Assembly (NCBI GenBank): GCA_007119345.1
Contig: SKPV01000018.1
Coordinates: 1 to 58,817 of the forward strand
DNA: 58,817 nucleotides
From: Halovivax sp.
Lineage (GTDB): Archaea; Halobacteriota; Halobacteria; Halobacteriales; Natrialbaceae
Direction: 5' to 3'
Shown here: piece by piece, positions 26,661 through 35,535 of the stretch
Layout of the letters: the number at the start of each line of letters is the position of its first letter
Numbering within the stretch: the stretch's first letter is position 1
Made by a program: the position numbers and the translations under genes
Notes under the pieces: model-generated
Told to the model about the DNA's origin: nothing
The model's database searches: none
The model's input: only the letters and a program-made list of their open reading frames with translations

Positions 26661-27938
26661 CTACGGATCACTCGGTACGTTCGTGCCGACCCGTCCGTCC
26701 TCCACGTACCCCAGAACGTGTTCGTGCTGGGGCCCGCGGTCCTCGGCGACGGTGTCGGCGCCGAGGCCGGGGATCACGTCCGCGACCGTCAGGTAGCTCA
26801 TCGACGCGACGCGGTAGGTTCCGTCCGGATCGAGGGGCTCGCCGCCGACGAGCGCCGCTCCGTCGGCGCCACGCTCGAGTCCGGCGGCGACGATCCGACC
26901 GTGAGTCTCGTCGACCGGTTCCTCGCAGCAGGCGAGAATCCCGGCCACCGTGCGGCCGGACACCTCGCGGACGTGCAGGACTGAGCCGAACGGGACGACG
27001 CCGATCACGTCGCCGCGCGTGACGGAAGCCGGGAGCCCGTCGCGGACCGATCCCGGCGCGACGAGCCCGACGTCGGCGTCGCCGCCCACGCGGTAGGCGT
27101 CCGCGACCAGCGCGGCCGTCTCCCGGCGGTCGAGCGCTCGCGGGAGCGTCCCGACCCGCTCGTCGAGGCCGCTCGCCTCGCGGCGCTCCCGGTAGGCGAC
27201 CTCGACGGGGTCGTGGCGGAGCTCGTCCGCGATCGTTCGAACTGCGACGGTCGGCGGATCGTCGAGCTCGACGACCTGGAACTCGCCGGCCTGCCCGCCG
27301 CGGGTTCGCGCGACGAGCGTCCCGTCCACGCGCTCGACGACGCGGTCGTGGTCGTGGCCGCCGAGGACGGCGTCGACGTCCGTCTCGGCGGCGATCTCGG
27401 CGTCGAGCGAGCCGCAGTGCGAGCAGAAGACGAGCCGATCGCACCCGCGCGAGCGGAGCCGCTCGGCCTCGGCGCGGACGGCCGCGACCGGGTCGCCGAA
27501 CGAGACGTCGAGGTCGATCCCGGCGATCTCGCCGGTGTCGGGGTGGGTCACCCCGACGAAGCCGACGCGGGTTCCCGCGACCTCGAGGACCGCGCTCGGC
27601 TCGGCCGCGCCGTCGGGGAGGCCGTCGACGTTCGCGGCGAGGTGGCGGCCGGGCGTCGTCCGCGCCCACGCGGCCGCGGCGTCGACGCCGAAGTCGAACT
27701 CGTGGTTGCCCAGGGTGTCGGCGTCCGGCGCTATCTCCTCGTAGAACGGGCGGGCGAGCGCGCGGCCCTCCTCTCGGACGAACGCGAGCGCCCCGAGCGC
27801 CGTCGTATCGCCGGACCCGACGACGAGGGTCCGCTCGTCGCGGCGCGCGCTGATCGCGCCGGCGAGCCGGCCGACGCGTTCGTGATCGTCGTAGATCGTC
27901 TCCAGGTCGGCGAGGTGGAGGAGCCGCGGCGTCGACAT
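26661..27938 (-). CDS. 5'-nucleotidase/UshA-type metallophosphoesterase
   Basis: This 425-residue protein has the calcineurin-like motifs LLHLADLETIYDD near the start, GSGDTTALG and TLGNHEFDFGVDAAAA, then CSHCG and LGGHDHDRV. The last 170 residues are the 5'-nucleotidase C-terminal domain (GDVIGVVPFGSVLHVREVSG). The usual first D-x-H reads ADLET, so one metal ligand appears changed to Leu-Glu. There is no signal peptide, so it probably acts on nucleotides in the cytoplasm. It ends 27 bp from the convergent Cys protein gene. Confidence 0.85.
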   Translation of the reverse strand: MSTPRLLHLADLETIYDDHERVGRLAGAISARRDERTLVVGSGDTTALGALAFVREEGRALARPFYEEIAPDADTLGNHEFDFGVDAAAAWARTTPGRHLAANVDGLPDGAAEPSAVLEVAGTRVGFVGVTHPDTGEIAGIDLDVSFGDPVAAVRAEAERLRSRGCDRLVFCSHCGSLDAEIAAETDVDAVLGGHDHDRVVERVDGTLVARTRGGQAGEFQVVELDDPPTVAVRTIADELRHDPVEVAYRERREASGLDERVGTLPRALDRRETAALVADAYRVGGDADVGLVAPGSVRDGLPASVTRGDVIGVVPFGSVLHVREVSGRTVAGILACCEEPVDETHGRIVAAGLERGADGAALVGGEPLDPDGTYRVASMSYLTVADVIPGLGADTVAEDRGPQHEHVLGYVEDGRVGTNVPSDP

Positions 27939-28035
27939 CGAGCCCGACTTTCGCGAGTTTCGACATAAGCGTGCGGGGTCGACGGGTGTTGTCGATCCAG
28001 TCTGACGAACCGCAGGCCGATTCAACCTCGACGTC

Positions 28036-28422
28036 TCAGTACGATTCGACCTCGATGCCGAATCGTTCGAAGTCGTCGACGTTTCGGGTACAGACTGGTT
28101 CCCCTTCGAGGTCGGCGGTGGCCGCGATGGCTGCATCCCCCTTTCGCTTCTTCATCGCGGAGACGTTTCCTTCGCCGATCGTGACTCCCGCACGCATGGC
28201 GATCCGTTCGTCCATCGGGATGATGGGATGCTGTTCGATGATTCCCTTCACGGAACGAGCTTCGTCGTCTTCGAGCCCGGCGCCGATACCGATTCCAAGC
28301 TCCAAAACAGCCATCGACGGAATCTTGACGGGCTCGTTACGATCTTCGAATTCGCGGAGCTTCGCGTGCGCTTCGGGGTCTTCTTTGAGTAAATCGATCA
28401 GAAACGCAGTATCTGCGATCAT
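28036..28422 (-). CDS. vapC: VapC-type PIN domain toxin
   Basis: This 128-residue PIN nuclease has acidic residues at ADTAFLIDLL (Asp4), SMAVLELGIG (Glu), KGDAAIAATA (Asp) and RNVDDFERF (Asp). It would cleave RNA when released from its antitoxin. Its start overlaps the antitoxin stop by ATGA. The pair is flanked by unrelated metabolic genes. Confidence 0.9.
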   Translation of the reverse strand: MIADTAFLIDLLKEDPEAHAKLREFEDRNEPVKIPSMAVLELGIGIGAGLEDDEARSVKGIIEQHPIIPMDERIAMRAGVTIGEGNVSAMKKRKGDAAIAATADLEGEPVCTRNVDDFERFGIEVESY

Positions 28423-28652
28423 CGAAATTCGTCGAGGAACTCCTCGACTTCCGCGGCGTCGGCTTCGTCCGCTGCCTCGATCGCCGCTTCCATCTTCTCG
28501 ACGCGCTCCAGATCGACGATCCCGCCCAGTTCCGCGAGCGACGGTGCGCCGGTCAGCCGGTCGATGGCCTCCGAGAACGTCTCGTCCGACCGCTTCTGGC
28601 GCTTGATCCGCTCGTATACGTCCTCGTCGAGCCGGATCGTCTTCGTTCCCAT
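28419..28652 (-). CDS. vapB: VapB-type antitoxin
   Basis: This 77-residue protein begins MGTKTIRLDEDVYERIKRQK, the ribbon-helix-helix beginning of VapB antitoxins; the tail (EEFLDEFR) is acidic and would bind the toxin. The pair vapB-vapC is coupled by a 4-bp overlap. A TATA-like segment (GTATACGTC on the minus strand, near 28660) lies close upstream. Confidence 0.85.
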   Translation of the reverse strand: MGTKTIRLDEDVYERIKRQKRSDETFSEAIDRLTGAPSLAELGGIVDLERVEKMEAAIEAADEADAAEVEEFLDEFR

Positions 28653-28696
28653 GCTGTATACGTCGTACACGATCCGACTTGAACGTTCGCCCGCCC

Positions 28697-30403
28697 TCAG
28701 AACAGCACCGTCCCGTGGTACCGATCGCGTTCCGTTCGCCGCTTGTCTCTCAGCGTCCGTAGTCGCACCGCGAGCTGATCCCGGAGGTCGCCCGCCGGGA
28801 GGAGTTCGTCGACCTGCATCTTCGCGGCCTGGGCCCGAACGTCCACGTGGCGCTCGTACTCCTGGCGCATGCTCTCGAGAAATCCCTCGCGGGTCCCGTC
28901 GTCCATCTCGGCAAGCTGGTCGGCGAAGAGGGCGTGGACGGCCGCGTCGGGGCCCATGACGGCGATCTCGGCGCTCGGCAGGGCGAGCGTCGCGTCGGGG
29001 TCGAACGAGGGGCCGGCCATCGCGTAGATGCCGGCGCCGTAGGCCTTGCGGGTGATGACGCACAGTTTGGGGACCTGGGCGTTCGAGGTGGCGTAGATGA
29101 ACTTCCGGCCCTTCTGGAGGACGCCCTCGCGCTCGACGGCGGTGCCGACCATGAAACCGGGCGTGTCACAGAGGTAGACCAGCGGGATGCCGAAGGCGTC
29201 GCAGGTCCAGACGAAGCCGGCGCCCTTCTCGGCGGAATCGGGGAAGATGGCGCCGCTCTTCGCGGCGGGCTGGTTGGCGACGATTCCGACGGGCCGACCC
29301 TCGATGCGCCCGAAGCCCGTCACGAGTTCGGGGGCGAATCGGGGTTTGAGCTCGAACCAGGAGTTCGCGTCGACGAGGCGGTCGACGACCTCTCGGACGT
29401 CGTAGGCCGCGTTCGGCTCCGCGGGGATGACGGCGTCGAGCCCTTTCGGGTTGGCCGCCGGCGGTTCGGGTTCGCGCGTCGGTAACGCCGCGTCGTGGCG
29501 CTGCGGGAGGTACGAGAGCAGGTCGCGGACGGCGTCGGCGGCCTCGCCCTCGCCGGAGACCACGAGGTCCGCGCTGCCCGACTCCGTGGCGTGGACCGCG
29601 GGCCCGCCCAGCTCGTCCATGGTCGTCTCCTCGCCCGTTACGGCCTCGACCACGCGCGGGCTGGCGATCGCCATGCCGCTGGTCTCCTCGACCATGATCA
29701 GGTAGTCACAGAAGACCGGCGTGTACGCCGAGCCCGCGATGTTGGGACCGTAGAGGACGCCGATCTGTGGGACTTGTCCCGAGTGGATGCACTGGTTGTA
29801 GAACATCCGCCCGCCGCGGTAGCGGTCCACGTGCGTGTCACCGGGCTCCCTATCGTCGAGGTTCAACCGCGCGCCCGTGGAGTCGATCAGCCGGAGGATG
29901 GGCGCGCCCGCCTCGACCGCCCGCTCGGCGAGTCGGATCTCCTTCTCGACGCCCATCATCCCCAGCGAGCCGGCCTTGACGGTGTAATCGTTGGCCGCGA
30001 AGAACACCGTTCGCCCGCGGATCGTCCCGACGCCGGTGATCATGCCGTCGGCGGGCAGCTCGCCGTCGGCGTCGTGGCGGGCGAACGTGCCGTCCTCGTA
30101 GGCGATCTCGTCGAAGATTCGGTCCAGTCGGTCGCGGACGTACAGCTTGCCGAGCTCCTCGACCTTCTCGTGGCCGCGCTCGGGACCGCCGGCGAGGATC
30201 TCCTCGATCGCCTCGCGCAGCCGACGCTCGCGGTCGGTGATCACGGCGTCGTCCCGGTCGCCGTCGCCGGCCGTCGCGACGGGGTCGCCGTCCCCGCCGT
30301 CGGCGACGACGAGTTCGACCGATCGGCCGAGGTGGGCCGAGAGCGCGCTGGCGATCGCGCGGGCCGTCTCCTCGTCCGGCGCCGCGTCGACGGTGATCTT
30401 CAC
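28697..30403 (-). CDS. Acyl-CoA carboxylase carboxyltransferase subunit (PccB/MmdA family) with N-terminal extension
   Basis: This 568-residue biotin-dependent carboxyltransferase moves carboxyl from carboxybiotin to propionyl- or methylmalonyl-type CoA. EELGKLYVRDRLDRIFD, DYTVKAGSLGMMGVEKE, then LIDSTGARL, YGPNIAGSAYTPVFCD and, in the second half, PAAKSGAIFPDSAEKGAGFV and CDTPGFMVGT are the family signatures. Residues 1-55 are not part of the usual domain: MKITVDAAPDEETARAIASA looks like a small ACC-epsilon- or PccX-like module. No biotin carboxylase is in the window. It is divergent from the acyl-CoA dehydrogenase gene. Confidence 0.88.
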   Translation of the reverse strand: MKITVDAAPDEETARAIASALSAHLGRSVELVVADGGDGDPVATAGDGDRDDAVITDRERRLREAIEEILAGGPERGHEKVEELGKLYVRDRLDRIFDEIAYEDGTFARHDADGELPADGMITGVGTIRGRTVFFAANDYTVKAGSLGMMGVEKEIRLAERAVEAGAPILRLIDSTGARLNLDDREPGDTHVDRYRGGRMFYNQCIHSGQVPQIGVLYGPNIAGSAYTPVFCDYLIMVEETSGMAIASPRVVEAVTGEETTMDELGGPAVHATESGSADLVVSGEGEAADAVRDLLSYLPQRHDAALPTREPEPPAANPKGLDAVIPAEPNAAYDVREVVDRLVDANSWFELKPRFAPELVTGFGRIEGRPVGIVANQPAAKSGAIFPDSAEKGAGFVWTCDAFGIPLVYLCDTPGFMVGTAVEREGVLQKGRKFIYATSNAQVPKLCVITRKAYGAGIYAMAGPSFDPDATLALPSAEIAVMGPDAAVHALFADQLAEMDDGTREGFLESMRQEYERHVDVRAQAAKMQVDELLPAGDLRDQLAVRLRTLRDKRRTERDRYHGTVLF

Positions 30404-30573
30404 CGGCTCACCTCCGGAGGGGTGGTACGCCGGGCGGCCCGTCCGTGGAGTGACGGGCCGACCGGACTCGCGTGGGTTCGCATGTCACGTGATTCGCGAG
30501 CACGCGGCAAAAGTTTCCCCCGACCCCGATCGGTTGAACCCAGTTTTCGTTTTTCGTGCGTGGTAACCACAAC

Positions 30574-30580
30574 CATATAG
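30574..30580 (+). promoter_or_regulatory. TATA box of the acyl-CoA dehydrogenase gene
   Basis: CATATAG lies 24-30 bp before the ATG at 30604. Confidence 0.6.
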
Positions 30581-30603
30581 GGCGGTCGCGGCGACCGTCC
30601 CCT

Positions 30604-31770
30604 ATGGACTTCGCGGAGACCGAGGAGCAGCGACTCATCCGGGACAGCGTCTCCCAGCTCGCCGACGACTACGACCGCGAGTACTGGAAGACCTGCATTG
30701 ACGAGAAGCGCTTCCCAGAGGAGTACTGGGACGACCTGGCGCGGGACGGCTGGCTCGGGGTCACCATCCCCGAGGAGTACGGCGGCGCCGGGCTCGGGAT
30801 GCTCGAGATGGCGATGGTGATCGAGGAGCTGACCCGCGGCGGCGGACAGAGCGGGATCATCTTCGTCCTCACGCCCGTCTTCGGCGGCATCAGCGTCGAG
30901 CGCCACGGCTCCGCGGAACAGAAAGAGCGCATCCTCCCGGCCATCGCGGACGGCGAGATGCGATTCTGTATGGGACTGACCGAGGCCGGTGCGGGGACCA
31001 ACACCCTGCAGATCGATACGACCGGCGAGAAGGAGGGAGACGAGTACGTCATCAGCGGCCAGAAGATGTGGATCAGCGGCGTCGAGAACGCCGACGAGAT
31101 GCTGCTGGTGGCCCGCACGTCCGAGTACGACCCCACTAACCCGACGCACGGGATGTCCCTCTTCCTCGTGCCCGAACCCGCGGACCAGGACGCGATCACG
31201 CTCACCCCGCTCGAGGTCGAAGTTCCCTGGTTCGAGACCCAGTACCAGGTCGACATAGACGGCCTCCGGGTCCACGAGGACCGGATCCTCGGCGGCGAGG
31301 ACGGCGGCCTCTACCTGCTGTGGGACTGCCTGAACACCGAGCGGATCGCCGGCGCCGCCAGCGGCGTCGGCGGCGGCCTGCGCGCGATCGACCTCGCGGT
31401 CGAGTACGCGAACGACCGGTCGGTGTTCGGCCAGCCGATCGGCGGCCACCAGGCCATTCAGCACCCGCTCGCCGAGGCCTACGCCGACCTCCTCTCGGCC
31501 CGGGAGGTGACCTACAAGGCGGCCTGGAAGTGGGACGAGGGCGAGGACGCGGGACTGGAGGCGAACGTCGCCAAGCTGCAAGCGAGCGAGGCGGCCACGT
31601 ACGCCGCCGACCGCGCGATCCAGACCCACGGCGGCAGCGGCTTCTCGGCGGACTACGAGGTCTTCGACATCTGGCAGAACTCCCGGCTGCTCCAGACCGT
31701 GCCCGTGACCAACGAGATGGTCAAGAACTACCTCGGCGAGCACGAACTCGGGCTGCCCAGGTCGTACTGA
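30604..31770 (+). CDS. Acyl-CoA dehydrogenase
   Basis: This 388-residue flavoprotein oxidises an acyl-CoA to the 2,3-enoyl-CoA. CMGLTEAGAGTNTLQ and the WISGVENAD segment match the FAD-binding middle domain; QTHGGSGFSADYEVFDIWQN is the C-terminal signature. The usual catalytic Glu near the C-terminus (YEGT in MCAD) is missing: the corresponding segment reads LQTVPVTNE. Glu246 in CLNTERIAGA occupies the place of the alternative base of isovaleryl-CoA and long-chain dehydrogenases. It may therefore handle branched or long chains. It is divergent from the carboxyltransferase. Confidence 0.88.
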   Translation: MDFAETEEQRLIRDSVSQLADDYDREYWKTCIDEKRFPEEYWDDLARDGWLGVTIPEEYGGAGLGMLEMAMVIEELTRGGGQSGIIFVLTPVFGGISVERHGSAEQKERILPAIADGEMRFCMGLTEAGAGTNTLQIDTTGEKEGDEYVISGQKMWISGVENADEMLLVARTSEYDPTNPTHGMSLFLVPEPADQDAITLTPLEVEVPWFETQYQVDIDGLRVHEDRILGGEDGGLYLLWDCLNTERIAGAASGVGGGLRAIDLAVEYANDRSVFGQPIGGHQAIQHPLAEAYADLLSAREVTYKAAWKWDEGEDAGLEANVAKLQASEAATYAADRAIQTHGGSGFSADYEVFDIWQNSRLLQTVPVTNEMVKNYLGEHELGLPRSY

Positions 31771-31975
31771 CAGTAGCTCTCGCTTTCCGCGGATCCGAGA
31801 AAGGGGGGCCGATCGCAGTTCGACTGTGGTCCCTTGACAGTTCCCTCTTTCATCGTCTGGGATTCCTCCTACGGTCGAACGTAAAAATCGGTAGCCCGTT
31901 CACCACACCCGCAATTGCCACCGGAAAGACCTTTCAGACGTCCCGAAAAATGACAGATGTAACATGAGGCGCTGG

Positions 31976-31983
31976 TTTAAATA
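31976..31983 (+). promoter_or_regulatory. TATA box of the secreted-protein gene
   Basis: TTTAAATA lies 22-29 bp before the ATG at 32005 and stands out from the GC-rich surroundings. Confidence 0.7.
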
Positions 31984-32004
31984 CAATTCCGAGCCACTGT
32001 TCCC

Positions 32005-32756
32005 ATGGCGAAACGAAGAACGGCGCTCACGTTCGCCGGCGCGCTGGCGTCGGCGGGTCTCACTGGAACTGCAACCGCTTTGAACGACGGGGACGAGGAG
32101 ATCACCGCGGGCGATGTGGAACTCGACGACGAAATCGCGTCCCTCCTCCTGAACGGGGACGCAAAAGAGGCGGAATCGCTGCTACGGCAGCACGATATCC
32201 GGTACGATATCTCGAGGAGCGAGGTCGACAACGGATCCGATGTGGGATTGCAGGGACGGTATTCCGAAAGCGCCTCCGAACTCGGCTGTTCGCTGGTCAA
32301 TATCGAAGACGATCTCTGGTTAGCGTCGGGCTGGGCCTCGCTGAGTGGCCCCGTGCCGCGATTGCGCGACGCGTACTTGGTTGACGACGCGTGCGCCATC
32401 GTCTTCGACAGTTCGGAGTGGTCGTCGCCGGAACCGACCGAGAAAGGGGTCACGCTGAACGATCCGGCACATCATCAGCCGAAGTATCACGACTTCAATC
32501 CGAACTACGGCCCGAGTGCAACCGTCGAATACGATTACAACGAGTACTACGACACGACAATCGGGATGCAAACCGAGCTAATTCGACGAAACAAAGTGAG
32601 CGAATCCCCGTCACGTTCGAGTACGAGCATACTTACGCCCTCGCAAACAATTTTCTCAGCGGCGTAAGTGTCACCCTCGCTAATGGAACGATAAGCGTCT
32701 CGTTGCCCACGAACGCTTCCACCGCGTGGGCTGACGACGTGAGCGGACACCCGTAA
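32005..32756 (+). pseudogene. Twin-arginine secreted protein with an apparent frameshift
   Basis: The protein starts MAKRRTALTFAGALASAGLT, a Tat-type signal (RR then TALTF), and continues 190 residues with YDYNEYYDTTIGMQTE. Near 32575-32600 the frame becomes Ser/Pro-rich and stops at 32667, while the next frame reads on as ERIPVTFEYEHTYALANNF, GVSVTLANGTISVSLPTN to a stop at 32756. The total length fits a one-base loss or two-base gain. I do not recognise the family. It lies 64 bp before a small two-helix membrane protein, and both genes have strong TATA boxes. The frameshift could be real or a sequencing error. Confidence 0.65.
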
Positions 32757-32785
32757 CGGCTCTCATCCGAGAACGGCAACGCCTG

Positions 32786-32795
32786 TTATATTTAA
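32786..32795 (+). promoter_or_regulatory. TATA box of the small membrane protein gene
   Basis: TTATATTTAA lies 26-35 bp before the ATG at 32821, so this gene has its own promoter as well as being downstream of the secreted-protein gene. Confidence 0.65.
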
Positions 32796-32820
32796 TTGCT
32801 TTGGAAAACGTATTATTAGT

Positions 32821-33012
32821 ATGCCCCGAAGCGACATGAACGAAGCCGTTGCCGCAGTCGCCGGAGTACAGCTGACGATAGCCGGTTTCGCTCTCGGTGT
32901 GCTCTTCGATTTCGAGTATCCGATGTGGGAGATTGCGGCGATTTCGGTGCTGGTCGGATCCGGTATCGTCGTAGCGCAACTGATGAGCGTTCGAGGCGAC
33001 ACCGACCGCTGA
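32821..33012 (+). CDS. Small membrane protein with two transmembrane segments
   Basis: The gene encodes 63 residues starting MPRSDMNEAVAAVAGVQLTI. Two helices (about residues 11-30 and 36-55) are joined by FDFEYPMWE. The short tail (SVRGDTDR) is charged. Its position beside a secreted protein and its own TATA box suggest a partner role, such as immunity or anchoring, but this is inference. I recognise no family. Confidence 0.65.
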   Translation: MPRSDMNEAVAAVAGVQLTIAGFALGVLFDFEYPMWEIAAISVLVGSGIVVAQLMSVRGDTDR

Positions 33013-33104
33013 GCTCGGCCTCCTAGTTTGTAGAGGCACCGTAGAGGACGTTCACACGGTCGATCTGGTCCAACCGATCGACGATCGACCCCAACTCGTC
33101 GGGG

Positions 33105-33164
33105 AGTCCTTCTCGACGAATTCCGCTACCCGAAAGTCCTTCTCGACGAATTCCGCTACCCGAA
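33105..33164. repeat. Perfect 30-bp tandem duplication
   Basis: Two identical 30-bp units lie side by side (33105-33134 and 33135-33164), each starting AGTCCTTCTCGACGAATTCC. The array lies 33 bp before the M28 peptidase start. Confidence 0.9.
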
Positions 33165-33196
33165 CGCTTACCCGCCCGCCCGCGACAGCCACTGCC

Positions 33197-34507
33197 ATGG
33201 GAGACTGGATCGCGGAGACCTACACGAGCGACGTCGGCTGGTCCCTGCTTACGGACCTGGTCGACGTGGGCAACCGGATGGCCGGGAGCGAGGGCGAGCG
33301 CGAGGCCGCCGCGCTGACCCGGGACGCACTCGAAGCCGCGGGCGCCCGGAACGCGCGCCTCGAGGAGTTCGACATCCAGGGGTGGACCCGGGGGTCGAGC
33401 GCCCTGGACGCGGGCGGCGCCGAACAGGACTGCATCGCCCTTCCGCGGAGTCCGAGCGGATCGGTTGCCGCCGAGTTCGTCGACCTGGGATACGGCCTCC
33501 CCGAGGACTACGCGGAAGCCGACCTCGACGGGAAGATCGTGATGGCGCGCAGCGACGTGCCGTCCCACTTCGAGCGCTACATCCACCGCCGCGAGAAGTA
33601 CTACCACGCCGTCGAGGCGGGGGCGGCCGCGTTCGTCTACCGCAACCACGTCGAGGGCTGCCTGCCCCCGACGGGGAGCGTCGGCACGCCCGAGGACCCG
33701 ATCGGCGACGTCCCGGCGGTCGGCGTCAGCAACGAGGTCGGCGCCCGCCTCGCCCGCCGGTTCGACGGCGAGGAGGTGACGGTCTCCGTCGAGGCGGAGA
33801 TCGATTCCGCGACCAGTCAGAACGTCCACGCCGAGGTGGGTCCCGACACCGACGACCGCGTCCTCGTGACGAGCCACGTCGACGCCCACGACATCGCCGA
33901 GGGGGCGATGGACAACGGTGCGGGAACCGCGATGGTCGTCGAGATCGCGAACGCCCTCGCGCTCCGGGAGGACGAGCTGGACGCCACGGTCGAGTTCGTC
34001 GCCTACGGCGCCGAGGAGGTCGGCCTCGTCGGGTCGAGCGTCGACGCCGAGGCCCGCGATCACGACTCGGTCACGGCGATACTCAACAACGACGGCGTCA
34101 CCCGCGGCCGGGATCTGATGGCGTTCACGAACGGCTTCGACGAGCTCGGCGACCTCGCCGGCGGGGTCGCCGAGCGCTTCGACCACCCCTTCACGGCGAA
34201 TCCGAAGCCCGCACCCCACAGCGACCACTGGCCCTTCGTACAGTGGGGCGTCCCCGGCTACCACGTCATGAGCGAGACCGGCGAGCAGGGCCGCGGCTGG
34301 GGCCACACGTTCGCCGACACGCTCGACAAGGTCGACCCTCGCGACCACCGCGAGCAGGCGATCGTCCTGACCGAGCTGGCGGTCGAACTCGCCGAGGAGG
34401 GCTTCGACGTCGCCCGCCGGGATCCCGACGAGATCGCGGCCGACCTCGAGCGGTACGATCTCGCCGAGGGGATGCAGATCATCGGCGACTGGCCGTACGA
34501 CGACTGA
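33197..34507 (+). CDS. M28-family zinc aminopeptidase
   Basis: This 436-residue enzyme has the M28 metal residues in order: SHVDAHDIAEGAMDNGAGTA (His227, Asp239), GAEEVGLVGS (Glu273/274), NNDG (Asp299) and HSDHWPF (His341). A PA-type insert occupies about 90-190. No signal peptide is visible, so it is probably cytoplasmic. A TATA-like CGCTTACC lies about 25 bp before the ATG. Confidence 0.88.
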   Translation: MGDWIAETYTSDVGWSLLTDLVDVGNRMAGSEGEREAAALTRDALEAAGARNARLEEFDIQGWTRGSSALDAGGAEQDCIALPRSPSGSVAAEFVDLGYGLPEDYAEADLDGKIVMARSDVPSHFERYIHRREKYYHAVEAGAAAFVYRNHVEGCLPPTGSVGTPEDPIGDVPAVGVSNEVGARLARRFDGEEVTVSVEAEIDSATSQNVHAEVGPDTDDRVLVTSHVDAHDIAEGAMDNGAGTAMVVEIANALALREDELDATVEFVAYGAEEVGLVGSSVDAEARDHDSVTAILNNDGVTRGRDLMAFTNGFDELGDLAGGVAERFDHPFTANPKPAPHSDHWPFVQWGVPGYHVMSETGEQGRGWGHTFADTLDKVDPRDHREQAIVLTELAVELAEEGFDVARRDPDEIAADLERYDLAEGMQIIGDWPYDD

Positions 34508-34779
34508 CCGAAACGACGGAGTCCCTCCCCGTTCGACGCTCTCGTCGTGAGAGCTGCAGTCGAGCGTCGCCGCCGGCCGCGCCGGTTTCCGCCACGCGTT
34601 CGATGGACCGGTTCTCGTCGGTGACGTCGGGTTCGCGGCTCGCGGATCGTCGCTCCCCGTCGGCCACCTCGAGGCCGCGTTTTCGCCGGGACTCGCCGAC
34701 CGCTCCCCACCGCGGCCGGCGACGATTTGGTCGGGTCGGACACCCCAACAACTTTAGCAGTTTACGACCGAGTTCCGGT

Positions 34780-35247
34780 ATGGAACCGATGGAACCCGTC
34801 CCCTGGGAAGACGTGATCGCGGTGCGCGGGATCCCCGGCGAGGAGGTCCAGCCGTTCGTCCAGCGAGACGTCGACGACGTCGCCGACGCCCACCCCGCGG
34901 ACGCGGTGAAGACCGTCTACGACGACTGGAAGGAGACCCTCGGCGACGACCGCGGGCTCGACGATCAGGGCGCGGCGTACCTGATCGCGTACCTGCTCGA
35001 ACACCGCGGGGCCATCCGCCTGGAGGAGGGAGACGCCTTCGGCGGCTCCCTGCTCGACCGGCGACCCGACGACGAGCGACTTCGAGAGCTGGTCCACGAG
35101 CGAGCGCGCCCCCTCTGGTGGATCGCGATCGAGTGCGGCGTCCACCACGCGCTCGTCACCCGGTGGTGCTACGAGGCGGACGTCCCGCTGTTGGGACGAA
35201 ACTTCGGGGAGGAGACGACGAAAAAGCTCGCGGAGCGGGCGGTCTGA
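34780..35247 (+). CDS. Conserved haloarchaeal protein of unknown function
   Basis: This 155-residue acidic protein begins MEPMEPVPWEDVIAVRGIPG and ends FGEETTKKLAERAV. It contains a WWIAIECGVHHALVTRWCYE helix with two Cys and a His. No signal or membrane segment is seen. A TATA-like CTTTAG (about 34752) lies 25 bp upstream. I do not recognise the family. Confidence 0.65.
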   Translation: MEPMEPVPWEDVIAVRGIPGEEVQPFVQRDVDDVADAHPADAVKTVYDDWKETLGDDRGLDDQGAAYLIAYLLEHRGAIRLEEGDAFGGSLLDRRPDDERLRELVHERARPLWWIAIECGVHHALVTRWCYEADVPLLGRNFGEETTKKLAERAV

Positions 35248-35288
35248 GCGGCCCGGTTTGCGCCGTCGAAGACGGTCGGCCCTATTCC

Positions 35289-35340
35289 GTGGGACCCCCG
35301 GTTGCGTGGGATCCCCGATTCAGTGGGATCCTCAGTCCCA
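35289..35340. repeat. Three 17-bp tandem repeats at the end of a small gene
   Basis: Units starting GTGGGACCCC, GTGGGATCCC and GTGGGATCCT begin at 35289, 35306 and 35323. The last unit overlaps the stop codon of the 33-residue membrane protein gene (35332-35334). Confidence 0.75.
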
Positions 35341-35433
35341 CGTGATGGAGATGTACAGCAGCGCGATCATCGCCACGATCGCGATCACGAAGAGGGCGAT
35401 CGTCGCGATCTCCGGGTAGAGGCGACCGATCAT
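35332..35433 (-). CDS. Very small single-helix membrane protein, 33 residues
   Basis: The frame encodes MIGRLYPEIATIALFVIAIV and then MIALLYISITWD. One hydrophobic helix (about residues 8-29) fills the protein. Codon use (GCG, ATC, GTG) and the lack of stops fit a real gene, but only one short reading frame supports it. It converges on the unknown 155-residue protein and is downstream of the acyl-CoA ligase gene on the same strand. Confidence 0.5.
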   Translation of the reverse strand: MIGRLYPEIATIALFVIAIVAMIALLYISITWD

Positions 35434-35535
35434 CGTCGCGTCGTAGGGTCGTGAGCCGCATAGCCGTATCGATCCGCCGCGCGGCGGCCCGGCGTTGCCG
35501 GGCCCGCAGAGCGGTCGACCGGCCTCGAGGTTCGC

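Noticed and set aside
33013..33104. Minus-strand peptide ending DRLDQIDRVNVLYGASTN
   Set aside because: It looks protein-like but has no start codon before the tandem duplication and is very short; it may be the end of a lost gene, so no feature is given.
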